This document shows, in pieces, positions 1-6,539 of a DNA stretch of 9,202 bases. How positions within the stretch are numbered: the first letter of the stretch is position 1; every line of letters begins with the position of its first letter. The position numbers were made by a program, and so were the translations under genes. The notes under the pieces were generated by a model. That model ran no database searches and was not told the origin of the DNA. It saw only the letters and a list, made by a program, of their open reading frames with translations. The DNA is from an uncultured beta proteobacterium (GTDB taxonomy: Bacteria; Pseudomonadota; Gammaproteobacteria; Burkholderiales; Burkholderiaceae), in assembly GCA_903845455.1 (NCBI GenBank), contig CAIMXN010000060.1, forward strand, positions 1 through 9,202, read 5' to 3'.

Positions 1-140
1 GCATTTCAGCTAGAATTACCATATCGCCGAGTTAAGACAACTTGCAGGGCGATTCAAAAATTCTGCTAAAGCGTCGCCGTTGTGATTCCTGGCACGTCGA
101 GTTGTCCCATAGATCGTGTTAATTTTTTAAGGAATATGCA
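1..140 (+). promoter_or_regulatory. metK upstream leader with RBS
   Basis: This non-coding leader precedes metK. A clear Shine-Dalgarno AAGGA lies at 129-133, 7 bases before the ATG at 141, and fixes that start. A weak sigma70-like pair can be drawn (TTGCAG at 42-47, GCTAAA at 65-70, 17-bp spacer), but the -10 matches only 3 of 6 positions, so the promoter is a guess. I found no recognisable SAM riboswitch fold and no MetJ-type AGACGTCT boxes. An imperfect direct repeat of CGTCG..GTTGT occurs at 72-83 and 95-105, with no evident function. Confidence 0.35.
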
Positions 141-1307
141 ATGGCAAATGATTACTTCTTTACCTCAGAATCTGTTTCTGAAGGCCACCCCGATAAAGTA
201 TCAGATCAAATTTCTGACGCTATCTTGGATGCTATTTTGGCTCAAGACCCCACTGCACGAGTTGCGGCAGAAACTTTGTGCAATACCGGTTTAGTGGTAT
301 TGGCAGGTGAGATTACTACGAATGCAAATGTGGACTATATCCAAGTGGCTCGTAATACTCTGCGCGAGATTGGTTATGACAACACTGCCTACGGTATTGA
401 TTACAAGGGTTGTGCGGTATTGGTCGCTTATGACAAGCAAAGTCCAGATATCGCTCAGGGCGTTGATAAGGCGCATGACGACGGCTTAGATCAAGGCGCT
501 GGCGACCAGGGCTTAATGTTTGGTTACGCTTGCGATGAAACTGCTGAACTGATGCCTTTACCAGTTCATTTGTCACATCGTTTGGTGGAGCGTCAGTCTC
601 AACTGCGTCGCGATGGTCGTCTAACTTGGTTACGTCCAGATGCGAAGTCTCAAGTAACTATCCGCTATGTGGATGGCAAGCCTGACTCTATTGATACCGT
701 TGTGTTATCTACTCAGCACGATGAAGATATTTCTCTTGAAAAATTGCGTGAAGCAGTCATCGAAGAAATCATCAAACCAGTATTGCCTAAGCATTTGATC
801 AAGGGTGCGATTAAATTCTTAGTAAACCCAACAGGTCGATTCGTTATTGGTGGCCCGCAAGGCGACTGTGGTTTAACAGGCCGCAAGATCATTGTGGATA
901 CCTACGGTGGTGCAGCTCCTCATGGCGGTGGCGCTTTCTCAGGTAAAGATCCTTCTAAAGTTGACCGCTCAGCCGCATATGCTGGCCGTTATGTTGCCAA
1001 GAATGTGGTTGCTGCTGGTTTGGCAAGTAAGTGTTTAATTCAGATCTCCTATGCCATTGGGGTTGCTAAACCAACTTCTGTGATGGTGAGCACTTTTGGC
1101 ACAGGCAAGGTTTCAGATGAAAAGATTGCTCAATTGATATCTGAGCACTTTGACTTGCGACCAAAAGGTATCGTGAAGATGTTGAACCTCTTGCGTCCAA
1201 TCTATCGTAAAACTGCTGCTTATGGCCACTTTGGTCGTGAAGAGCCAGAATTTACTTGGGAACAGTGCGATAAAGTGCCTGTATTACGTGCAGCAGCAGG
1301 GCTGTAA
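141..1307 (+). CDS. metK: S-adenosylmethionine synthase (methionine adenosyltransferase)
   Basis: This cytosolic enzyme makes SAM from methionine and ATP, releasing phosphate and pyrophosphate; it normally works as a tetramer with Mg2+ and K+. The 388-residue product is full length for the family (E. coli about 384). Visible signatures are the N-terminal SESVSEGHPDK at 9-19, which holds the catalytic His16 and metal-binding Asp18; the GAGDQG methionine/ATP loop at 119-124; and the glycine-rich GGGAFSGKD signature at 262-270, followed by KVDRSAAY. The start is supported by an AAGGA Shine-Dalgarno 7 bases upstream. It is the first gene of the methyl-cycle group metK-ahcY-metF, but the 234-base gap to ahcY carries a separate promoter and SAH riboswitch, so metK is probably regulated independently. 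No canonical terminator follows; the only hairpin is the palindrome at 1346-1375, which lacks a U-tract. Confidence 0.98.
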   Translation: MANDYFFTSESVSEGHPDKVSDQISDAILDAILAQDPTARVAAETLCNTGLVVLAGEITTNANVDYIQVARNTLREIGYDNTAYGIDYKGCAVLVAYDKQSPDIAQGVDKAHDDGLDQGAGDQGLMFGYACDETAELMPLPVHLSHRLVERQSQLRRDGRLTWLRPDAKSQVTIRYVDGKPDSIDTVVLSTQHDEDISLEKLREAVIEEIIKPVLPKHLIKGAIKFLVNPTGRFVIGGPQGDCGLTGRKIIVDTYGGAAPHGGGAFSGKDPSKVDRSAAYAGRYVAKNVVAAGLASKCLIQISYAIGVAKPTSVMVSTFGTGKVSDEKIAQLISEHFDLRPKGIVKMLNLLRPIYRKTAAYGHFGREEPEFTWEQCDKVPVLRAAAGL

Positions 1308-1334
1308 GCGCTAAATAAGCAGTATGTAGTTGTA

Positions 1335-1366
1335 TTGAAGCGAAATATGGAGAAATTGATTACAAT
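1335..1366 (+). promoter_or_regulatory. Putative promoter for the riboswitch-ahcY-metF transcript
   Basis: The -10 candidate TACAAT (1361-1366) matches the sigma70 consensus at 5 of 6 positions. It would start RNA near 1372-1375, just ahead of the first aptamer nucleotide at 1376, where a riboswitch leader would be expected to begin. The -35 is poor: the best match, TTGAAG (1335-1340), is 20 bp away, longer than the usual 16-18. The placement is convincing; the -35 is not. It overlaps the 13-bp palindrome, which suggests control by a DNA-binding protein, though no regulator is identified. Confidence 0.4.
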
Positions 1367-1375
1367 TTCTCCATA
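1346..1375. repeat. Perfect 13-bp inverted repeat before the SAH aptamer
   Basis: The arms TATGGAGAAATTG (1346-1358) and CAATTTCTCCATA (1363-1375) are exact reverse complements around a 4-base ATTA loop. The right arm ends one base before riboswitch helix P1. No run of T follows (CCTTCAAGG), so it is not a standard intrinsic terminator for metK. The putative -10 TACAAT (1361-1366) lies inside it, so at the DNA level it could be an operator. In read-through RNA from metK it would form a hairpin that could stack on P1. Its function is unknown. Confidence 0.7.
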
Positions 1376-1473
1376 CCTTCAAGGAGCGTTGCAAGGAATG
1401 CTGAGAACCAGCGTTTCCCCAGGCTTGAAGGGAGTGGGCTCCTAAACGGAGTTTGCTAATTGCAACCGCGCTC
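1376..1473 (+). ncRNA. SAH riboswitch aptamer
   Basis: The conserved SAH-riboswitch core is readable. P1 pairs CCUUCAAG (1376-1383) with CUUGAAGG (1424-1431), 8 bp. It is followed by the family's GGAGCG-UUGCAAG core (1383-1395). An inner hairpin P2 pairs 1395-1403 with 1409-1417 around loop AGAAC, including two G-U pairs. Next comes the conserved CCCAGGCU (1418-1425). The pseudoknot helix P4 pairs GAGCG (1384-1388) with CGCUC (1469-1473). The P1-P4 linker carries a small variable hairpin, GCUCC (1438-1442) with GGAGU (1448-1452). In characterised members SAH binds at the P1/P2 core and turns on ahcY expression. Location directly upstream of ahcY in a betaproteobacterium is the classical setting. 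The linker here is longer than in the well-studied Ralstonia aptamer. Confidence 0.92.
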
Positions 1474-1541
1474 GCTAACCCATGATTCAATGGCTAGCGA
1501 GTTTCTACTCCAGCATTGGATCGTATTTAGCTGGAGCATTG
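1471..1541 (+). promoter_or_regulatory. SAH riboswitch expression platform with sequestered ahcY RBS
   Basis: Two hairpins lie between the aptamer and the ahcY ATG. Hairpin A pairs CUCGCUA (1471-1477) with UAGCGAG (1495-1501), then CCAU (1480-1483) with AUGG (1490-1493). Its 5' arm uses 1471-1473, which are also needed for aptamer helix P4, so the two are mutually exclusive. Hairpin B pairs CUCCAGC (1508-1514) with GCUGGAG (1530-1536), 7 perfect bp, and buries the Shine-Dalgarno GGAG (1533-1536), which lies 5 bases before the ATG at 1542. A short alternative helix GAGU (1499-1502)/ACUC (1507-1510) could form when hairpin A opens and would compete with B. The inferred logic is: SAH forms P4, A opens, B is destabilised, and translation of ahcY turns on. 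Confidence 0.65.
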
Positions 1542-2993
1542 ATGAATACCGTTTCTGATTTCAATTTACAAGACTTTGTAGCAACTCGTTGCGCAATTGC
1601 TGATATTTCTTTGGCTGACTTCGGTCGTAAAGAAATTGCCATTGCTGAAACTGAGATGCCAGGCCTCATCGCTATTCGTGATGAGTTCTCTGCGCAACAG
1701 CCATTACGTGGTGCACGCATTACTGGTTCATTGCACATGACCATTCAAACCGCAGTGTTGATTGAGACTCTCGAGGCTCTGGGTGCAGAAGTGCAATGGG
1801 CTTCATGCAATATTTTCTCAACCCAAGATCACGCTGCCGCTGCAATTGCTGCCAATGGCACGCCTGTATACGCAATTAAGGGTGAGACCCTTGAGCAATA
1901 CTGGGATTACACCCACCGTATTTTTGAGTGGGCTGATGGCGGTTTCACTAATATGATTTTGGATGATGGTGGCGATGCTACTTTGCTCTTGCACCTCGGT
2001 ACTCGCGCAGAAAAAGATCAAGCCTGTTTAAATCACCCAACGAGCGAAGAAGAAACCATTTTGTTTGCAGCAATTAAAAACAAATTGGTGCAAGATCCAA
2101 CTTGGTACTCAACTCGTTTAGCACAAGTTAAAGGCGTTACTGAAGAAACAACCACAGGCGTACATCGTTTGTATCAAATGTTTTCTAAAGGTGAGTTGAA
2201 GTTCCCAGCAATTAACGTCAATGACTCAGTGACCAAGAGTAAGTTCGACAATCTCTATGGTTGCCGCGAGTCTTTAGTAGACGCAATTAAACGCGCTACT
2301 GACGTCATGATTGCCGGTAAGGTTGCAGTGGTGTGTGGCTATGGTGATGTGGGTAAGGGCTCTGCGCAGGCATTGCGCGCTCTATCCGCTCAAGTTTGGG
2401 TGACTGAAGTAGATCCAATTTGTGCCTTGCAAGCTGCGATGGAAGGCTATCGTGTTGTCACAATGGACTACGCTGCTGACAAAGCGGATATCTTCGTTTC
2501 GGCAACTGGTAACTATCATGTGATTACGCATGACCATATGGTCAGGATGAAGAATCAAGCTATCGTTTGTAATATTGGGCACTTTGACAATGAGATTGAT
2601 GTTGCTGGTATTGAAAAATATCAGTGGGAAGAAATTAAACCTCAAGTTGACCATGTGATTTTCCCGGCCGCTAACGGTATGCCTGAGAAGCGCATCATTA
2701 TTTTGGCTAAAGGTCGTTTGGTTAACCTTGGTTGTGGTACAGGCCACCCATCTTATGTGATGAGCTCTTCATTTGCGAACCAAGTGATTGCACAAATTGA
2801 ATTGTGGAATGCTGTTGGCACCAATAAATATCCAATCGGTGTTTACACATTGCCTAAGCATTTGGATGAAAAGGTAGCTCGCTTGCAGTTGAAGACTCTC
2901 AATGCACAGTTGACTGTGTTGTCTGATCAGCAAGCATCTTATATCGGCGTAACTAAGGAAGGTCCTTATAAGGCCGACCACTATCGTTATTAA
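1542..2993 (+). CDS. ahcY: Adenosylhomocysteinase (SAH hydrolase)
   Basis: This cytosolic NAD-dependent enzyme reversibly splits SAH to adenosine and homocysteine, removing the product inhibitor of SAM-dependent methylation. The 483-residue product carries GSLHMTIQTA (62-71, His65 in the active site); NIFSTQDHAAAAI (90-102); the Asp pair in ILDDGGD (139-145); an insertion-rich stretch at about 150-190 typical of the long bacterial form; catalytic-type Lys232/Asp236 in TKSKFDN; the NAD-binding loop GYGDVGKGSAQ (266-276); NIGHFDNEID (344-353); and the usual C-terminal KADHYRY. I chose the ATG at 1542 because GGAG lies 5 bases upstream and homologous N-termini begin about here. An in-frame ATG at 1482 has no Shine-Dalgarno and sits inside the riboswitch expression platform. 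metF follows after 32 bases, so both are likely under the SAH riboswitch. Confidence 0.97.
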   Translation: MNTVSDFNLQDFVATRCAIADISLADFGRKEIAIAETEMPGLIAIRDEFSAQQPLRGARITGSLHMTIQTAVLIETLEALGAEVQWASCNIFSTQDHAAAAIAANGTPVYAIKGETLEQYWDYTHRIFEWADGGFTNMILDDGGDATLLLHLGTRAEKDQACLNHPTSEEETILFAAIKNKLVQDPTWYSTRLAQVKGVTEETTTGVHRLYQMFSKGELKFPAINVNDSVTKSKFDNLYGCRESLVDAIKRATDVMIAGKVAVVCGYGDVGKGSAQALRALSAQVWVTEVDPICALQAAMEGYRVVTMDYAADKADIFVSATGNYHVITHDHMVRMKNQAIVCNIGHFDNEIDVAGIEKYQWEEIKPQVDHVIFPAANGMPEKRIIILAKGRLVNLGCGTGHPSYVMSSSFANQVIAQIELWNAVGTNKYPIGVYTLPKHLDEKVARLQLKTLNAQLTVLSDQQASYIGVTKEGPYKADHYRY

Positions 2994-3025
2994 TTAACGC
3001 AATAAAAGTACATAGGCCCAAAATC

Positions 3026-3856
3026 ATGGAATTAAGTGTCGAATTCTTTCCTCCTAAAACACCTGAAGGTGAGAATAAGCTGCATTTAGTCCGCGAGCGT
3101 TTAAGTGAGTCACTTAAGCCCGCATTCTATTCCGTGACTTTTGGTGCTGGTGGCTCAACGCAGTCTGGAACTTTAAAGGTAGTGAGCGATATTCATGCTA
3201 CTGGTGCAGTTGTTGCTCCGCACCTATCTTGTGTTGGGAGTTCACGTGAGAGTGTGCATGAGATGCTCAAGCAATACCAGGTGCTAGGCATTAAACGCAT
3301 CGTGGCATTACGTGGTGATTTGCCATCAGGTATGGGTCAGTATGGTGAATTTCATCATGCCAATCAATTAGTGGAATTCATCCGCGCTGAAACTGGTGAT
3401 TGGTTTCATATTGATGTAGCGGCCTATCCAGAAACACATCCACAGGCTAAGTCTCCTGCTAGTGACATTGCTTTCTTTGTCCAAAAGATGAACTCTGGCG
3501 CTAACTCCGCTATAACCCAGTATTTTTATAACAGTGATGCTTACTTTCGCTTTGTAGATGAAGCTTACGATTTAGGGGTAACTCAACCGATCATTGCTGG
3601 CATCATGCCCATTACCAATAGCAGTCAGTTGCTGCGTTTTTCTGATACTTGTGGTGCAGAGATTCCACGCTGGATTCGTTTGCGCTTGCAATCTTATGGT
3701 GACGACATCGCCTCTATCCGCGCATTTGGGGAGGATGTAGTTACCGATCTATGTGATCAGTTGTTAACGGCTGGTGCGCCAGGTTTACATTTTTATTCAT
3801 TAAACCAAGCCGATGCAGTCTTAGCAATTTCTGACAACTTAGATTTAGCAAAGTAA
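3026..3856 (+). CDS. metF: Methylenetetrahydrofolate reductase
   Basis: This FAD-dependent cytosolic enzyme reduces 5,10-methylene-THF to 5-methyl-THF, the methyl donor for homocysteine remethylation. The 276-residue product begins almost directly at the first barrel strand, SVEFFPPKTPEG (4-15), with Glu6 matching the catalytic Glu28 of E. coli MetF. It lacks the roughly 22-residue N-terminal lead of the E. coli enzyme. Other signatures are VTFGAGGST (37-45), ALRGDLP (94-100, with the FAD-proximal Asp98), AAYPETHPQAKS (132-143), GANSAITQYFYN (158-169) and HFYSLN (255-260). Only a weak TAGG (3013-3016) serves as Shine-Dalgarno, 9 bases before the ATG, and no in-frame ATG, GTG or TTG lies just upstream. 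The 32-base spacing suggests co-transcription with ahcY. It ends 10 bases from the convergent cyclo-ligase gene, with no terminator hairpin between. Confidence 0.96.
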   Translation: MELSVEFFPPKTPEGENKLHLVRERLSESLKPAFYSVTFGAGGSTQSGTLKVVSDIHATGAVVAPHLSCVGSSRESVHEMLKQYQVLGIKRIVALRGDLPSGMGQYGEFHHANQLVEFIRAETGDWFHIDVAAYPETHPQAKSPASDIAFFVQKMNSGANSAITQYFYNSDAYFRFVDEAYDLGVTQPIIAGIMPITNSSQLLRFSDTCGAEIPRWIRLRLQSYGDDIASIRAFGEDVVTDLCDQLLTAGAPGLHFYSLNQADAVLAISDNLDLAK

Positions 3857-3866
3857 TCAAAGCAAT

Positions 3867-4484
3867 TTAGTTTTTTAGGCCAGTTTCCGTCAGCATAAAG
3901 TCTAGGGGCTCATCGTGTGTTTGAGCCTGCCATTGAGCATCATCGAGCTTTTGCCAATCAAACCCTATGCCAATGCATATTAAGCTGGGTTTAGCTTTAC
4001 GCAATTGGGTCAGGGTACGGTCAAAGTAGCCACCGCCATAGCCGAGGCGCCAATAGCGATTCTTGCTGCCTATTGATTGAGACCAGCCCACGCATGGAAT
4101 GAGGATGCAATCTGGGATGACCTGGGCTCGTTGGGGATTGCTTGGATCTGGTTCTGGAACCCCATGTTTGCTTGGTATCAGAATATCACCCGCTTCCCAG
4201 ATATAGAAATCAAGATGTTTATCGGCACGCGCAAAAGGTAGCGCTAATTGGCGTTTACCACTCCCCAAAACCCAAGATAAAAGCATAGTGCGCAGGTCTG
4301 GCTCATTTTGAATTGGGATATACAGTGCAATAGACGAAGGATTTTCCTGGGTCAAGAATAGATCGAGCCCTGTAGTCAGTTGATTTAGGTTTTTTGGATA
4401 GCTCGCGTCCGCAGCAAAACGCGTTCTTTGCGTTAGCAGTTCTAGGCGTAAAGTTTTTAGCGAATTACCGTGCATACCAAGCAT
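3867..4484 (-). CDS. 5-formyltetrahydrofolate cyclo-ligase
   Basis: The product is predicted to convert 5-formyl-THF with ATP to 5,10-methenyl-THF, recovering a storage or inhibitory folate into the one-carbon pool (MTHFS/YgfA/Fau family). The 205-residue product has the family layout: an N-terminal basic helix (LRLELLTQR, 12-20); the YIPIQNE strand-turn (55-61); the substrate-side HGVPEP (107-112); the hallmark RLGYGGGYFDRTL (146-158), which forms the ATP-phosphate loop; and DEPLDFMLTETG (191-202) at the C-terminus. It is convergent with metF (10-base gap) and divergent from slt (56-base gap). The start is uncertain: neither the ATG at 4484 nor the internal one three codons later has a good Shine-Dalgarno. 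The function pairs naturally with metF next door. Confidence 0.93.
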   Translation of the reverse strand: MLGMHGNSLKTLRLELLTQRTRFAADASYPKNLNQLTTGLDLFLTQENPSSIALYIPIQNEPDLRTMLLSWVLGSGKRQLALPFARADKHLDFYIWEAGDILIPSKHGVPEPDPSNPQRAQVIPDCILIPCVGWSQSIGSKNRYWRLGYGGGYFDRTLTQLRKAKPSLICIGIGFDWQKLDDAQWQAQTHDEPLDFMLTETGLKN

Positions 4485-4540
4485 TATCAGGCGAAAATTG
4501 ATAGATATAGTAAATAAGTGATTATGTAGAAGGTTAGATA
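4485..4540. promoter_or_regulatory. Divergent intergenic region between cyclo-ligase gene and slt
   Basis: This AT-rich 56-base spacer must hold the start signals of both divergent genes. On the + strand a good -35-like TTGATA lies at 4498-4503, but the facing -10 (ATTATG at 4521-4526, 17-bp spacer) is weak. TATAGT (4506-4511) resembles a -10 but has no -35. On the - strand a TACTAT-like element lies in the same AT-rich stretch. AGAAGG (4528-4533) is a solid Shine-Dalgarno 7 bases before the slt GTG. The promoter assignments are tentative; the RBS is firm. Confidence 0.35.
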
Positions 4541-6505
4541 GTGAAAAAGAAGTTTGATATTGAGATGATGAAGCGTAATCGCTGGGCTGGAATTTTATTT
4601 TCAGGCCTAGTCCTCTTTGCGCCCACTATTTTTGCTGAAAAAACCAAGAAACCCATTCTCCCAAAGTCATATGCCAGTAAATCCGCCCCCGCCGAAATTA
4701 CGGATGTTGATCGAATTTTTATTCAGTTGCGTGAGGCTGCCAAAAAGAATGATGTATTTCGTGCGCAACAATTAGCATCTAGTTTGCCGAATTATCCTTA
4801 TGACGACTATGTCACCTATTTTCGCATTAAGCCCCAACTCTTCGATAGTGCTGGTGGTCCTAGAGCCGATACCAGCACTGATGCACAGGTAAATGCTTTT
4901 CTAAGGCAATACGAGGGGACAGCTTTAGCTGATCGCATGCGTAATGATTGGTTGCTCGTGTTAGGCAAACGCAAAGACTGGGCTAGCTTTGATTCTGAAT
5001 ATGCCAAGTTTGTATTAGATGATGACACTCAGGTGAAATGCTATGCCTTGCAGTCCAAGTTGGCGCAGGGCGAGAACCCAACTAAATTAGCGATTGATGC
5101 ACGTGCAGTATTGATTAATCCAGCCTACTTCGGCTCAGCTTGCCAAGAGCTTGTTCCTGTATTGGTTGCTGAGGGTGGCATGACACCTAGTGAGGCTAAG
5201 GCAGTAGGGCGTGCCGCTAGTGAAATGGGTTTTGATACCATGTCCCGCCGCATGAGTGGAGAAGATCCGATTGCCGATATTGTGAAGCTTGCTAAATCAG
5301 ATCCAGTAAAAGCATATCAATATTTTTCACAAAATACATCACGCTACAGTAAGGAGAATCAAGCAGTTGCTTGGGGTGTGATTGGACAGTTCTTGGCTAA
5401 GAAGTTAGACCCCAATGCAGATGATGTTTATCGCTTGCAACAAGACTTAGGTTATAACGAATTACTTTCTACCGAAAGTCAGGAGTGGAAAGTGCGCGCT
5501 GGCTTGCGCGCCAAAGATTGGACTCTCGTTAAAAATGGTATCGAGGGCATGAACCCCGCCGTGCGTAGTCGTGATCCTGCTTGGACTTATTGGTATGGCC
5601 GCGCCTTGAAAGTGGATGGTCAGGATGCTAAAGCTCGTGAGAGCTATGAATTTATTGCTGATCAGTACAACTTTTATGGACAGCTAGCCCGTGAAGAGCT
5701 TGGCAAATCCAATCATGCCCCTGTACGCACCAAGGTATCCGAGCAGGATATTGATGCGATGGCCAGTCGCCAAGGCTTCATCAGGGGTGATCGCTTTTAT
5801 GCCATGAATCTCCGCTTTGAGGGCAACCGCGAGTGGAACTGGGAATTGCGCAATATGACTGATAAGCAATTATTAGCTGCTGCTGAATATGCTAAACGGA
5901 TTGGTTTATACGATCGGGTTGTGAATACGGCTGACCGAACCAAACAAGAGCATGACTTTAGTTTGCGTTATCCAACGCCATATCGTGATGAGCTATCACC
6001 GATTGCGCGCCAGATCGATTTGAATTTGGCTTGGGCTTATGGACTCATCCGTCAAGAGTCACGTTTTATTATGAATGCCTCGTCTTCTGTTGGTGCATCT
6101 GGCTTAATGCAAGTGATGCCAAATACCGCAAAGTATGTTGCCAAGAAAATTGGTATGACAAATTACACCAACGATAAGTTAAGTGATACCAATACCAATC
6201 TCACCTTAGGTAGCAATTATCTGAATATGGTTTTACTAGATCTGGATGGTTCATGGGTTTTGGCTTCCGCAGCCTATAACGCTGGCCCTTCTCGCTCTAA
6301 GCTATGGCGTGAAAAATTAACTAGCCCAACTGAAGGGGCAATTTTTGCTGAAACAATTCCTTTTACCGAAACGCGTACATATGTAAAGAATGTGCTTTCC
6401 AATGCAAACTACTATTCATCGGTAATGCAGGGTCAAGTGCAGTCCTTGAAGCAGCGCTTGGGTGTGATATCGCCTAAGGCGGCAAGCCCATCGGAATTGC
6501 CTTAA
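4541..6505 (+). CDS. slt: Soluble lytic murein transglycosylase (Slt70 type)
   Basis: This exported enzyme is predicted to cleave the MurNAc-GlcNAc bond of peptidoglycan in the periplasm, leaving 1,6-anhydro-MurNAc ends. The 654-residue product has a signal peptide: a basic n-region with MKRNR, a hydrophobic stretch from about 15-31, and a likely cut after Ala32 (TIFA/EK). No lipobox Cys is seen, so a soluble form is expected. Residues of about 50-480 form the helical-repeat superhelix. The C-terminal SLT domain shows YGLIRQESRF (500-509) with catalytic Glu506, GASGLMQVMPNTA (518-530), ASAAYNAGP (575-583) and IPFTETRTYV (606-615). The GTG start is chosen because AGAAGG lies 7 bases upstream. 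The alternative ATGs at 4565 and 4568 would give a more usual short n-region but lack a good Shine-Dalgarno. The SDR gene follows after 34 bases, probably in the same operon. Confidence 0.94.
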   Translation: MKKKFDIEMMKRNRWAGILFSGLVLFAPTIFAEKTKKPILPKSYASKSAPAEITDVDRIFIQLREAAKKNDVFRAQQLASSLPNYPYDDYVTYFRIKPQLFDSAGGPRADTSTDAQVNAFLRQYEGTALADRMRNDWLLVLGKRKDWASFDSEYAKFVLDDDTQVKCYALQSKLAQGENPTKLAIDARAVLINPAYFGSACQELVPVLVAEGGMTPSEAKAVGRAASEMGFDTMSRRMSGEDPIADIVKLAKSDPVKAYQYFSQNTSRYSKENQAVAWGVIGQFLAKKLDPNADDVYRLQQDLGYNELLSTESQEWKVRAGLRAKDWTLVKNGIEGMNPAVRSRDPAWTYWYGRALKVDGQDAKARESYEFIADQYNFYGQLAREELGKSNHAPVRTKVSEQDIDAMASRQGFIRGDRFYAMNLRFEGNREWNWELRNMTDKQLLAAAEYAKRIGLYDRVVNTADRTKQEHDFSLRYPTPYRDELSPIARQIDLNLAWAYGLIRQESRFIMNASSSVGASGLMQVMPNTAKYVAKKIGMTNYTNDKLSDTNTNLTLGSNYLNMVLLDLDGSWVLASAAYNAGPSRSKLWREKLTSPTEGAIFAETIPFTETRTYVKNVLSNANYYSSVMQGQVQSLKQRLGVISPKAASPSELP

Positions 6506-6539
6506 TTAGCAAGAGCAACACTATAAAACATCGGACCTT

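Noticed and set aside
1..22. Start of a divergent minus-strand gene (ATG at 22, reading MVILAEM off the edge)
   Set aside because: Only seven codons are visible and there is no Shine-Dalgarno upstream; it cannot be supported.
90..105. Sigma54-like TGGCAC...TTGT before metK
   Set aside because: The spacing is one base off and the -12 GC is missing.
1..140. SAM-responsive riboswitch upstream of metK
   Set aside because: I could not build a conserved SAM-I, SAM-II or SAM/SAH-type fold in this stretch; only weak short pairings (GGCGA 48-52 with TCGCC 74-78) are present.
1346..1375. Intrinsic terminator for metK
   Set aside because: The hairpin is perfect but AT-rich and is followed by CCTTCAAGG, not a T-run, so I list it as an inverted repeat of unknown function.
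1490..1558. 22-codon upstream ORF (ATG 1490, TGA 1556) overlapping the ahcY start
   Set aside because: No Shine-Dalgarno, and the ATG is within hairpin A; probably chance, although it would be a possible regulatory leader peptide.
2382..2747. 121-codon minus-strand open frame inside ahcY
   Set aside because: Antisense shadow of a strongly conserved gene; no RBS or family resemblance.
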